Source of the DNA: VRUE01 sp963703235
Lineage (GTDB): Bacteria > Actinomycetota > Thermoleophilia > Solirubrobacterales > 70-9
DNA: 64,000 bases
Assembly: GCA_963703235.1 (NCBI GenBank)
Contig: OY969802.1
Location: forward strand, 2,108,001-2,172,000
Direction: 5' to 3'
Position 1 is the first letter of the stretch; the number at the start of each line of letters is the position of its first letter. The notes beneath the pieces are model-generated. The model was given only the letters and a program-made list of their open reading frames with translations, made no database searches and was not told where the DNA came from. The translations under genes were made by a program, and so were the position numbers. This document shows positions 37,062 to 47,567 of this stretch, piece by piece.

Positions 37062-37114
37062 CGGCCTCGAATGTACATGTAGGGAAAGGAGGGGCTCCGA
37101 TCCCTCCCCACCGC

Positions 37115-37777
37115 TCAGTACGGCGGCAGGTCCTCGTACCACTCGCCGAGGACCTTGAAGGCGCGCCAGAAGCGTTGCTTGGCGCCCTCCTCGTCGAGCG
37201 ATTCGTCGATGTCGGGGGTATAGAGAGCGTCGACGGTGGGGGTGAAGGCCTGGATCTCGCCCTCGCGCTGCTCGACCGGGCGCGAGAGCGGCACTTCGAG
37301 GCGGTTGAGGACTCGCAGGGCGGGCTCGCCCATGATGACGAGGATCTTCGGTTGCACGATCGCCAGCTCCTCGACCAGGCGCCGCACGCACTCCTCGGCG
37401 GCCAGGTCGGGCTCGGCGATCGGGCACTTGACGCAGAGGGTGCCGTAGACGACCAGGGGGTCGATCCCGAGCCGTTTGAAGCTTTTCATCAGGGCGTTGC
37501 CGGGCCGGCCGTAGAAGGCGACGCCCTCTTCGATCTCCGCCACGCCGGGGGCGTGCTTGAGCATGAAGACGTCGGCCTGGGGGTGGCCGGAGCCGAGCAC
37601 GGGCATCAGCTTGCCGCGCGGGCAGTGGGGGCAGTCCTGCAGCTCGTGGGTCAGCTGGTTGAGCTCGCGGATCGCCCGCTCCAGGTACTTCTCTCTGATC
37701 TCGTCGTCGGTCGCCGGCACGCTGGTCGATCTCTTTGACGGACCGGGCGCGGCTCCTTTCGCGCGGTCCGCCTGCAT
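37115..37777 (-). CDS. Uracil-DNA glycosylase superfamily protein
   Basis: A 220-residue protein with LQDCPHCPRGKLMPVLGSGH (two Cys of a possible Fe-S ligand set), GRPGNALMKSFKRLGI, YGTLCVKCPIAEPDLAAEEC (third/fourth Cys region) and PKILVIMGEPALRVLNRL. This layout is that of family 4/5 uracil-DNA glycosylases, which remove uracil from DNA. The N-terminal motif is GSGHPQADVF rather than the usual GEAPG, so the substrate may differ. It lies upstream of the DUF6036 pair, with its own gap. Confidence 0.8.
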   Translation of the reverse strand: MQADRAKGAAPGPSKRSTSVPATDDEIREKYLERAIRELNQLTHELQDCPHCPRGKLMPVLGSGHPQADVFMLKHAPGVAEIEEGVAFYGRPGNALMKSFKRLGIDPLVVYGTLCVKCPIAEPDLAAEECVRRLVEELAIVQPKILVIMGEPALRVLNRLEVPLSRPVEQREGEIQAFTPTVDALYTPDIDESLDEEGAKQRFWRAFKVLGEWYEDLPPY

Positions 37778-37802
37778 CAGCTCTTGCTCGCCTGGGTGAC
37801 GG

Positions 37803-39088
37803 TCACTGGACCCGCCGCCGTTCCCGGCGCGGGCGGCCGCCCCGCACCGGTTTCGGGTTGGGGACGCTGCGCTTGGCCGCCTTCGGCCGCCCCGTCGTCT
37901 GCAGCAGCTTCAGTGCCTGCACGTAGACCAGGTTCTTGTGCTTGCGGGTGATGTCGGCGTCCCGCATCGCCTCCAGGAACTCCCGCGGGCCGTCGAACTC
38001 GTGGATCCGCATCCGCACGCTGCCCAGCCCCTGGGCGACGTGGCTGTCGGAGCCGGCGCCCGGCACGATCCGGTACTTGCGGGCGAACCGCTCGGCCTCC
38101 TCGTTGAACGAGGTCAGCGCCACCCGCGGGTTGAAGACCTCGAGGATGTCGATCTCCTCGACGATGTCGAGCAGGTGCTCGTAGTCGGGCACCGAGTGGA
38201 AGCGGTCGAAGGGGTGGGGGACGTAGACGAGGCCGCCCTGCTCGCGGATCGCGGCGATCGTCTCCGCCATCGTCATCCCGCGCGGGATCTTCTGCTCGAG
38301 GAAGAGGCCGATCACCTCGCCCTGCTCGGCGGTCTTCACCTCCTCGGCGACGATCACCTCGATGCCGCCCATCTCGGCCGCGATCCGGCGCGCCTCCAGC
38401 GCCCCCGAGACCTCGTTGTGGTCGGTGATCGCGATCGCGCCGAGGCCGCGGTCGCGGGCCGTCTCCAGCAGCACCTCGACCGGCGTCGCGCAGTCGGGCG
38501 AGTGGTCGGTGTGCATGTGCAGGTCGACCTCGATCAGCGGCCGCTCGGCGATCCGCCGCCGCAGCTCGGGGTCGCCGGCGGGGTCGTGACGGCGGGCGAG
38601 CAGGCGCCGGTAGATCGCCTCCAGCTCATCGGCGACCGCGCCCCAGTCGCGCTCCCCCCGGCCGGCTCGACCAGCTCGTAGGGGCCGGGGAAGTAGCCCT
38701 CCAGCAGGGCCCCGGTCGCCGGCGACGTCACCAGCCGGGCGTCGAGCCGGCCGAAGAAGATCTCGACCAGCGGCCGCGCCACCTGGGTCGAGAGGACCCG
38801 CTCCTGCGGTTTGTGAAAGCTGGCGACGTTGAGCGAGTAGGAATGGCGCAGCGCCGCCGAGGAGACGCTGGGCGCGAACGGCTCGTGGACGTGGACGATG
38901 TCCGGCGGGCTCGAGCCCAGCAGCTTCTTGACCGGGTCGCCGGCGGCGACCCGCAGCAGCTCGTGCCCGCGTCGCTGCAGCTCGGCCGAGGCCTCGTGGA
39001 CGAACTCGTTGACGGCGTTGCGGGTGGCCCGCCGGTGGGGCGAGACCTGGGCTATCGAGAGCGGCGCGGCCGACACTACGGGGAGCAT
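37803..39088 (-). pseudogene. Glycosyltransferase N-terminal domain fused to PHP phosphoesterase, frameshifted
   Basis: From ATG 39088 a GT4-type N-terminal Rossmann domain is read (IAQVSPHRRATRNAVNEFVH, PDIVHVHEPFAPS, FFGRLDARLVTSPAT). At the C6 run 38656-38661 one base is missing; restored, the frame reads GERDWGAVADELEAIYRRLL and then a complete PHP domain: IEVDLHMHTDHSPDC, AITDHNEVSG, YVPHPFDRFHS and GAGSDSHVAQGLG. The usual second GT domain of about 170 residues is absent. As printed, the two halves are separate ORFs (39088-38534 and 38516-37803). PHP proteins are metal phosphoesterases; substrate unknown. Confidence 0.72.
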
Positions 39089-39113
39089 AGGAGCCCGCGG
39101 TGCGGGCGCCTGC

Positions 39114-40274
39114 CTAGACCTTGGACTTGGCCTCGCCGGCGGGTGCCGGCGCTTTGTCCCGCGCGTTGGCGGCGATGAACTCCTCGGTCTGCTCGCGCGC
39201 CTGATCGTCCGGCCGCTGGCTGTGCGGCGACTTCATCAGGTAGCTGGACGGGCCGTCGAGCTGGCCGGCGATGCCGTTGTTGAGCGCCAGCTTGATGATC
39301 CGCACCGCGTCGATCACGACCCCGGCCGAGTTGGGCGAGTCCCAGACCTCGAGCTTCAGCTCGACGTTGAGCGGCACGTCGCCGAACGACTTTCCCTCGA
39401 GCCGAATATGAGCCCACTTGCGGTCGGTCAGCCAGGCGACGTAGTCGGAGGGGCCGACGTGGACGTCCTCGGCGGGCAGCTCATGGCCCATGATCGAGGT
39501 GACCGCGTTGGTCTTGGAGATCTTCTTCGAGTCGAGGCGCTCGCGCTCGAGCATGTTGTAGAAGTCCATGTTGCCGCCGACGTTGAGCTGCGAGGTGCGC
39601 TCGACCCGGACGCCGCGGTCGTGGAAGAGGCGGGCGAGCTGGCGGTGGACGATCGTCGCCCCGACCTGGGACTTGATGTCGTCGCCGATGATCGGCATCC
39701 CCGCCTCGCGGAAGCGCTTGTCCCAGTAGTCCTCGCGGGCGATGAAGACCGGCAGGCAGTTGACGAAGCCGACACCCGCCGTCAGCGCCTGCTCGACGTA
39801 CCACTTGGTCGCCTCCTCGGAGCCGACCGGCAGGTAGCAGACCAGCACGTCCGCCTTGGTCTCTTTGAGGATCCCGACCACGTCCGCCGTTTCGCCCGGC
39901 GCTTTGGTGATCTTCTCTTTGAGGTACTTGCCGAGCCCGTCGTGGGTCATCCCCCGCTCGACCTTTATCCCCAGCTGCGGCACCTCGGCGAACTTGATCG
40001 TGTCGTTCTGGCCCGACCAGATCGCCTCCGAGAGGTCTTTGCCGACCTTCTCGGCGTCGATGTCGAAGGCGGCGACGAACTCGACGTCGCGGACGTGGTA
40101 GCCGCCGAGGTCGACGTGCATCAGGCCCGGGACTTCCTCCGCCGGGTCGGCGTCCTTGTAGTACTGGACGCCCTGGATGAAGGAGTTGGCGCAGTTGCCG
40201 ACGCCGACGATCGCGACGCGGACCTTCTCGTCGGTGCGGGCGGCGCCGTTGCTGCTTCCGTTGGTCTCGCTCAT
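39114..40274 (-). CDS. ino1: Inositol-3-phosphate synthase
   Basis: A 386-residue NAD-dependent enzyme turning glucose-6-phosphate into inositol phosphate. Landmarks: VAIVGVGNCANSFIQGVQYY (NAD site), VCYLPVGSEEATKWYVEQAL, GDDIKSQVGATIVHRQLARL and SQLNVGGNMDFYNM, followed by KSP-type loops. It is the short actinobacterial form. ATG 40274 follows AGGAA; fifteen residues more upstream are unlikely. It is in line with the phosphatidyltransferase and PAP2 genes, an obvious inositol-lipid unit. Confidence 0.95.
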   Translation of the reverse strand: MSETNGSSNGAARTDEKVRVAIVGVGNCANSFIQGVQYYKDADPAEEVPGLMHVDLGGYHVRDVEFVAAFDIDAEKVGKDLSEAIWSGQNDTIKFAEVPQLGIKVERGMTHDGLGKYLKEKITKAPGETADVVGILKETKADVLVCYLPVGSEEATKWYVEQALTAGVGFVNCLPVFIAREDYWDKRFREAGMPIIGDDIKSQVGATIVHRQLARLFHDRGVRVERTSQLNVGGNMDFYNMLERERLDSKKISKTNAVTSIMGHELPAEDVHVGPSDYVAWLTDRKWAHIRLEGKSFGDVPLNVELKLEVWDSPNSAGVVIDAVRIIKLALNNGIAGQLDGPSSYLMKSPHSQRPDDQAREQTEEFIAANARDKAPAPAGEAKSKV

Positions 40275-40335
40275 GAAGCTCGAAGTTCCTTCCTGGTCGG
40301 GCTGGGTGGCAAAGCACACCCGCGGCCTTGACTGG

Positions 40336-41004
40336 TTACAGCGGGGACGCCCCTGGGGGCTCGCTTGAAAGCTGTTTCTTGACGTGCCATACGCGCTGGA
40401 TCGTCGTGATCGTGGTCAGCGCCGCGATCGCGTAGATCGCCGGGGCCAGCAGCTCGAAATCGCCGAGCCCGGCGCCCTTGGCGAAGACCAAGCCGATGGA
40501 GAGTATGACTACCCGCACCGGTCGCGTCGCCAACCCCACCTTGCACTCGACCCCCAGCGCCTCGGCGCGGGCCCGGGTGTAGGAGACCATCAGCGAGCCG
40601 AGCACGGCGACGACGCACATCGCCGCGGCGAAGTCGTCGCCGGTGGCGGCGAAGTAGCCGGCCACCGCGGCCAGCACGATCCCCTCCTCGATCCGGTCCA
40701 GGGTGGAGTCGAGGAAGGCGCCGAAGAGGGTGCCCTTGCCCGACATCCGCGAGTAGCGGCCGTCGAGCGTGTCCATCACCGAGCCGAGGATGAAAGCGAC
40801 GCCGGCGAGGGTGAAGAGGCGCTGGGTCACCAAGCCCGCGGCGACCAGGTTGCCGACCAGGCCGGCGGTCGAGATCGCGTTCGGGGTCAGCCGCGACTCG
40901 ATCAGGCGCTCGCGGGCGTAGGCGCGGAGCTCCTGGCCGTTGCGGGGCTGGCGGCCGTTGCGGCGAGCGCGCGGAGCCCGCGGAGGGGCCGAAGAATCCA
41001 TCAC
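40336..41004 (-). CDS. CDP-alcohol phosphatidyltransferase (inositol-lipid synthase type)
   Basis: A 222-residue membrane enzyme. The signature D-x2-D-G-x2-(A/S)-R-x8-G-x3-D-x3-D is complete in DTLDGRYSRMSGKGTLFG followed by AFLDSTLDR (residues about 78-104). Several hydrophobic helices surround it. Placed directly before inositol-phosphate synthase, it most likely makes phosphatidylinositol phosphate from CDP-diacylglycerol (inference). The first codon is ATG 41004 or 41001. Confidence 0.88.
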   Translation of the reverse strand: MMDSSAPPRAPRARRNGRQPRNGQELRAYARERLIESRLTPNAISTAGLVGNLVAAGLVTQRLFTLAGVAFILGSVMDTLDGRYSRMSGKGTLFGAFLDSTLDRIEEGIVLAAVAGYFAATGDDFAAAMCVVAVLGSLMVSYTRARAEALGVECKVGLATRPVRVVILSIGLVFAKGAGLGDFELLAPAIYAIAALTTITTIQRVWHVKKQLSSEPPGASPL

Positions 41005-41035
41005 TGGCGAGGCTAACCGATCCGCCAGCGGGCGG

Positions 41036-41815
41036 CTACGCCTCAGCCTCTCGAGCCGAGCCGGCCCGCCAGGACCAGGCCTCCGGCCGGGCGCGGGCGA
41101 GCAGCTCCCGGGCGATCAGCGCCGCCGCGACGGCGACCATCCAGCCGAGCACGATGTCGAGCCAGTAGTGGTTGCCGGTGACGATCACGACCCAGGCGAC
41201 GAGCAGCGGCCAGGCCGCCCAAACGGCCTTCATGAAGCGGTTGCGGACCAGTTGGAAGCCGGTGGCGCCGATCATCAACGAGAAGGCGCAGTGCATGCTG
41301 GGCACGGCCGCGTAGGGGTTGATGAAGAGCTTGGCGAGCGCCGAGTCGTGGTTGACGCTGGAGAAGTCGTTGATCGTGTCGACGAAGCCGTACTCGGGGT
41401 AGAGCCGCGGCGGCGCGGTCGGGTAGAGCACGTAGCCGATCAGGGCCAGGCCCATCGAGGCCGCGAACATGTTGCGGACGAAGTAGAAGGACTCGTTGCG
41501 GAAGAAGTAGAGCCAGAAGAAGAAGCCGAGGACGACCGCGAACTGGCTGTTCATGTAGACCTGGTTGGCGAAGTCGATCAACCAGTTGGCGGGCAGGAGC
41601 AACGCCTGCAGGTCGGGCTCGAAGAGGGTGCCAGTCGCCCGCTCGGCCTCGATTATCTGTTGCCCGTGGGCGAAGGCGGTGGCCTTCTGCCCGTCGGCGA
41701 TCCCGCGGACGGTCTCGTAGGCGAGATCGACGATCAGCAGCAGGCCGATCTGGCGGCCGAAGTCGCCCCACCCTTGGGGCAGCCTTGCGGTGACGGCGGC
41801 GAAAGCGCGAGTCAT
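41036..41815 (-). CDS. PAP2-family membrane phosphatase/transferase
   Basis: A 259-residue protein with about six membrane helices. The PAP2 motifs are PTAPPRLYPEYGF (first), PYAAVPSMHCAFSLMIGATG (second, PSMH) and VVIVTGNHYWLDIVLGWMV (third, catalytic His). This variant resembles the inositol-phosphorylceramide synthase-like group, fitting the inositol-lipid genes 31 bases downstream. It could remove the phosphate from phosphatidylinositol phosphate or transfer the head group. Confidence 0.88.
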   Translation of the reverse strand: MTRAFAAVTARLPQGWGDFGRQIGLLLIVDLAYETVRGIADGQKATAFAHGQQIIEAERATGTLFEPDLQALLLPANWLIDFANQVYMNSQFAVVLGFFFWLYFFRNESFYFVRNMFAASMGLALIGYVLYPTAPPRLYPEYGFVDTINDFSSVNHDSALAKLFINPYAAVPSMHCAFSLMIGATGFQLVRNRFMKAVWAAWPLLVAWVVIVTGNHYWLDIVLGWMVAVAAALIARELLARARPEAWSWRAGSAREAEA

Positions 41816-41836
41816 CGCGCAATTGTAATCCGCGTG

Positions 41837-42348
41837 TTAACCGAGGAAGGTGTGGACTCGATCGACCACGGATGGGTCGTCGATCCAGGGCCAGTGGCCG
41901 GCGCCTTGGACGATGTCGAGCTCGGCATCGGGGAGGACGGATGCGTAGTCCCGGGCGAATTTCGTCGGCAGGTAGGGGTCGCGCTCGGCCCCAGAGGACC
42001 AGGGCGGGACAGGTGAGGCGGCTGAGGTTCTCGCCGGCGATGGCGAGGCGGTCGGGATCGGCGTCGCGTTGACGAGCTCGCCCAGCGGCCGCCGGCGCCA
42101 GAATCTGCGCCACCCAGTGCCAGCGAAGCGGGCTGGATCGGGCTTGTCCGAGCGCCCCCAGCCAGGCATGTCGATCGCGATCGAAGGCCCGCCGCGTTCC
42201 ATGAACGGCACCCAATCCTCGCCATGGGTCGGGTTCCCATGGCAGTACACGGTCGGCGTTCCGTCCCCGGGGACCTGGCGGAGAAGACCCTGACCCCGTC
42301 AACCGCCAGCTCCCGCTCTTCGATCGCACCCGCCACCGGCCGAACCAT
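41837..42348 (-). pseudogene. Alpha/beta hydrolase, decayed
   Basis: Parts of one hydrolase lie in several frames: ERELAVDGVRVFSARSPG (from ATG 42348), then TVYCHGNPTHGEDWVPFMER and SIAIDMPGWGRSDKPDP, then LSRLTCPALVLWG, then AERDPYLPTKFARDYASVL and GAGHWPWIDDPSVVDRVHTF. At least three frame changes occur, mostly in G runs, and the cap region (about 90 residues) is missing. The nucleophile elbow is not seen. It is most likely a pseudogene. Confidence 0.75.
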
Positions 42349-42412
42349 ACGGCGACTCGGCGTGAAGGAGCGCGGGTCCGGACACCCCCACGCTCCTCTA
42401 GGTTGCCTCGCC

Positions 42413-43078
42413 ATGACGTGGCAGCGGCCGACGAAACGGCGTGTGCAAGCGATCCGCGACCGCCTGCGGCAGATGTACGGGCAGCCGGTAAACGAGCCGC
42501 ACGGGCACCCGATCGCCGAGCTGATCAAGACCGTCCTCTCCCAGCACACCAACGACCGCAACCGCGACCGCTCCTTCGCCCGCCTGCGCGAGCGCTTCCC
42601 GAGCTGGGAGGAGGTGCGCGACGCGCCGCTCGACGAGCTCGAAGACGCGATCCGGCCCGGCGGACTGGCCAAGCAGAAGGCGCCGCGGATCCAGGCGATC
42701 CTGGAGCGGTTAGGCGACCGTCCCGACCTCGACTGGACGCGGACGGCGCCGCGCGAGGAGTCGTTGGAGTTCCTGCTCTCGCTGCCGGGGGTGGGCCGCA
42801 AAACCGCTGCCTGCGTCCTGATCTTCACCTGGGGCATCCCCGAGATCCCCGTCGACGTCCACATCCACCGGGTCGGTGGACGGCTCGGTCTCTTCCCTCC
42901 GAACGCCTCGTTCGAGCGCGCCCACGACGAGATGCTGGCGGTCGTCGACCCCGCCGATGCCTACGAGCTGCACATGAATCTGATCGCCCACGGACGCGCC
43001 GTCTGCCGGCCCAAGCCGCGCTGCGGCGAGTGCGAGCTGCGTCGCATGTGCCCCTGGTACCGTGCCGAGCGCAAATGA
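42413..43078 (+). CDS. nth: Endonuclease III-type DNA glycosylase
   Basis: A 221-residue HhH-GPD protein that removes oxidised pyrimidines and nicks the DNA. Seen: VLSQHTNDRNRDRSF, the HhH LPGVGRKTAACVLIF with the catalytic Lys, IPVDVHIHRVGGRLGL with the Asp, and the cluster motif CRPKPRCGECELRRMC (C-x5-C-x2-C-x5-C; E. coli has x6 in the first gap). ATG 42413 gives family length; the upstream open frame crosses the decayed hydrolase. The stop overlaps the cytochrome start. Confidence 0.92.
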   Translation: MTWQRPTKRRVQAIRDRLRQMYGQPVNEPHGHPIAELIKTVLSQHTNDRNRDRSFARLRERFPSWEEVRDAPLDELEDAIRPGGLAKQKAPRIQAILERLGDRPDLDWTRTAPREESLEFLLSLPGVGRKTAACVLIFTWGIPEIPVDVHIHRVGGRLGLFPPNASFERAHDEMLAVVDPADAYELHMNLIAHGRAVCRPKPRCGECELRRMCPWYRAERK

Positions 43079-43491
43079 GCAAGAAGACCTTCGTCACCTT
43101 CGGGCTGCTGGTCGTCGTCCTCGCGGTCCTGATCCCCTGGCTGGCCTTCCGCGCCGACGGCGACTCGGCTCCGGAAGCCAGCGTTCCAGCCAACCTGGAG
43201 GACGCCAAAGCTCTCTTCCAGAACAACTGCGGCAACTGTCACACCCTCTACGCAGGAGAGACCGACGGCAACTTCGGCCCCGACCTCGACGAACTGCTTG
43301 CCGCGGGCGGCCCGCCGGAAGGCCCCGGCGCCGAGGGAACGATCGAATCGACCGAAGGGCGCGTCCTCAAAGCGATCGAAAATGGTGTCGACGGCAGCAC
43401 CGTCTCGGGCCGGATGCCGCCCGGGATCCTCAACGGCGAGCAGGCCGAAGAAGTCTCCGAGTTCGTAGCCCGCACCGCCGGCGAGGGCTGA
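43075..43491 (+). CDS. Membrane-anchored cytochrome c
   Basis: A 138-residue protein with one N-terminal anchor (VTFGLLVVVLAVLIPWLAF) and a class I cytochrome c domain: heme motif NNCGNCHTLYAGE (CxxCH near residue 53) and the distal Met in SGRMPPGILNGEQ. It would carry electrons on the outer side of the membrane. The ATG overlaps the nth stop (ATGA). No oxidase genes are nearby. Confidence 0.9.
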   Translation: MSKKTFVTFGLLVVVLAVLIPWLAFRADGDSAPEASVPANLEDAKALFQNNCGNCHTLYAGETDGNFGPDLDELLAAGGPPEGPGAEGTIESTEGRVLKAIENGVDGSTVSGRMPPGILNGEQAEEVSEFVARTAGEG

Positions 43492-43516
43492 CCCCGCCGG
43501 CGGCATCGCGCTCTGC

Positions 43517-44710
43517 CTAGCGCTCGAACCTGAGGGCGCTGAAGACGCCCGCGTGGTCGGAGTTCCAGAAGTCATTGACGGGGAAGCGGCCCGTCACGAG
43601 CGAGCTCTGCAGGATGATTTGGGCGGGGTCGCGGGTCAGGATGTGGTCGACCTGGTGGTCGAATTGGCTGACGTCGCCACCTTTGCCGACGGCCAGTTTG
43701 CTCGAGTCCAGGCAGCAGCTGAGCGGGTCGTCGGTGCTGCGCGACTCCATGCCGGCCGCCAGCAGCACCAGGTAGGCGAGCCGGTCGTCGCCGGTGACGG
43801 TGTCGTCGTCGGAGTTGATGTCGCCGACCAGGACCACCGGCAGCGAGCTGGTGGCAGGGCCGCCCGGGGCGACCAGCTCCTGCGCCTGCGCCGCCCTGAT
43901 CTGCGGCTGGAACGCCTCGAGATGGGTGTTGACGAAGCGGAAGGCGCCGCTGCCGCGCACCTTGGCGTCGACCGCCGTCCAGCCGCGTTTGACGACCACG
44001 GTCTGGCCGCCAACCGGCAGTTCGAGCAGGGTTTTGAAGTTGCCGCCCTGCTCGTTCCAGGTCTGGATCCCGGCTCCGTGCCGGACCAGGATCACGTCGC
44101 GCATGGTCAGGTGTCCCATCACCTCGGCGTTGCCCAGTTCGCTGACCGGAGGGCCGTCGCCCGGGATGCCGTTGGCGTCGGCCGGCGCTTCGAGGTCGAA
44201 CTCGTTCTGGACCACGACGGCGCTGTACTGCGGCTTGCCCTTCCCGTTTTTGCCTTTGCCCTCGTTGAGCTCGGCGAGCAGCAGGTCGAGGTAGTCGAGC
44301 GTCAGCGCTTTGCCGGCGGGCGTTATCGGCGTCGTCTGCCACAGCGCCACCTCCTGCAGGCCGACCAGGTCGGGCTTCGTCTGCAGGATCTCGTCCGCCA
44401 GGCCCTCGGCCCGGGTCGGGAAGTCGTTTTCGATCACCTCGCGCAGGATCACGCCGTTGGCCGTGACGACGTCGGCGAGGGTTTTGGCGGCGATCGCGGG
44501 GCTGAGGTCCGCCCCGAGGTAGACGTTGCGGGTCATCGTGTTGACGACCTTGCCGCGGCCGTTGTCGTGAGCTGCCGCTGCATTGGCGATCGCGACGCGG
44601 TTCTGGACGGCCTGCTTCGCCTGCGCCGAGGCGGGTATGAGCAGGGCGAGTAGGAGCACCGCGACGATCAGCGGTAGGGCCCGACGGGCCGGTGCGTGAG
44701 CGTGACTCAA
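43517..44710 (-). CDS. Secreted endonuclease/exonuclease/phosphatase-fold protein
   Basis: A 397-residue exported protein: signal peptide (ALPLIVAVLLLALLIPASAQA), then TMTRNVYLGADLSP, KPDLVGLQEVALWQ (catalytic Glu), FVNTHLEAF, VVLVGDINSDDDTVTG (Asp and Asn) and WNSDHAGVFSALR (last Asp-His). Start: TTG 44710 lies seven bases after AGGAGG, a far better site than upstream codons. The family includes DNases and phospholipases/sphingomyelinases; the substrate is not clear. It converges on the cytochrome gene. Confidence 0.85.
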   Translation of the reverse strand: MSHAHAPARRALPLIVAVLLLALLIPASAQAKQAVQNRVAIANAAAAHDNGRGKVVNTMTRNVYLGADLSPAIAAKTLADVVTANGVILREVIENDFPTRAEGLADEILQTKPDLVGLQEVALWQTTPITPAGKALTLDYLDLLLAELNEGKGKNGKGKPQYSAVVVQNEFDLEAPADANGIPGDGPPVSELGNAEVMGHLTMRDVILVRHGAGIQTWNEQGGNFKTLLELPVGGQTVVVKRGWTAVDAKVRGSGAFRFVNTHLEAFQPQIRAAQAQELVAPGGPATSSLPVVLVGDINSDDDTVTGDDRLAYLVLLAAGMESRSTDDPLSCCLDSSKLAVGKGGDVSQFDHQVDHILTRDPAQIILQSSLVTGRFPVNDFWNSDHAGVFSALRFER

Positions 44711-44918
44711 GTCGATTCCTCCTGATCCAGGATCCCGCTTGGACGAGATCGCTTTCAGTTGAGGCGCCTCCCACCGAGCCTCGCTCGCGCGCTGATTGCT
44801 CGGTGCCGCTCTACGCAATACCCACTATAGGCCGGTGTCCTAACCGGTCCGTTTCGAAGGGGCTTGCAATTGTCGCCAACCTTGCCATACTGCGACTTAG
44901 ATTTTCGAAGTCACGGAC

Positions 44919-44968
44919 GACGTGCCGCAGCTTAGGTACCCATAGGGTCCGCTAAGAAGCGGCACGTC
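44919..44968 (+). promoter_or_regulatory. Large hairpin in the dnaK leader
   Basis: Perfect ten-base arms (44919-44928, 44959-44968; GACGTGCCGC and its complement) enclose CTTAG/CTAAG (44931-44935, 44952-44956) and ACCC-ATA-GGGT. It ends 33 bases before the dnaK start. Neither a CIRCE nor a standard HAIR (CTTGAGT-N7-ACTCAAG) repeat is seen upstream, so this is the best candidate for heat-shock control. Confidence 0.6.
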
Positions 44969-45001
44969 CAGTCAAACGACCAACTCTTGGAGGTAAGCGA
45001 A

Positions 45002-46893
<1,892 letters not shown>

Positions 46894-46897
<4 letters not shown>

Positions 46898-47559
46898 GGT
46901 CGCCTCAGGACGACTTTTCCCCCGAGCACCCAGCTGCGGGTGACGGCGAGGGGAATGCCCTCGGCGGCCCTACGCGCTCCTCCGCTACTGGGTCGAATCC
47001 ACGGCCAGGGGCGGAGCCCAGCGCTCCGGAGCCTTCGGGCTCGGCGAGTCCATCCCCCTCGCCGTCACCCGCGGACGGGGCGCAGGTGGAGCGTGACCTA
47101 GATTCACTTCTCGCCGACACTCAACGAGAGCGGGACGAGTATCTCGATCTCGCCAAGCGGACGAAGGCCGATTTCGAGAATTTCCGCAAGCGGATGAGCG
47201 CTGAGGTCCTGGCGGCCGCCGCTCGCGGGAAAGCTGAGGTGATTCTGGGGGTTCTGCCGGTGCTCGACGATCTGGAGCGGGCTATCCAGGCCGCGGGCCT
47301 CGATCCGGAGGGGGACTCGGACGACGGGTTGGCGCATGGGGTGCTGCTGGTCTTCCGCAGCCTGCGCGATGCGCTGGTGCGGAACGGGATCGAGGCGGTC
47401 GATCCGAAGGGGGAGAGGTTCGACCCCAACCTGCACGAGGCGCTCTCGACGCAGGCCGCGGACGGGGCCGAGGCCGGGACCGTGGTCGAGACGATGCAGA
47501 AGGGTTACCGGCTCGGCGAGCAGCTGATCCGGCCGGCGCGTGTGGTGGTCGCGGAGTAG
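46894..47559 (+). CDS. grpE: Nucleotide exchange factor GrpE
   Basis: A 221-residue protein: a Pro/Ser-rich acidic N-terminus (about 65 residues), a long coiled coil (QRERDEYLDLAKRTKADFEN), and the beta-wing domain with GIEAVDPKGERFDPNLHEAL and VVETMQKGYRLGEQLIRPA, the GrpE signature. It releases ADP from DnaK. GTG 46894 overlaps the dnaK stop (GTGA). Confidence 0.96.
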
Positions 47560-47567
47560 GGGACCAG

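Noticed and set aside
44850..45001. HAIR or CIRCE heat-shock operator before dnaK
   Set aside because: Neither CTTGAGT-N7-ACTCAAG nor TTAGCACTC-N9-GAGTGCTAA occurs; only the nested hairpin is present.
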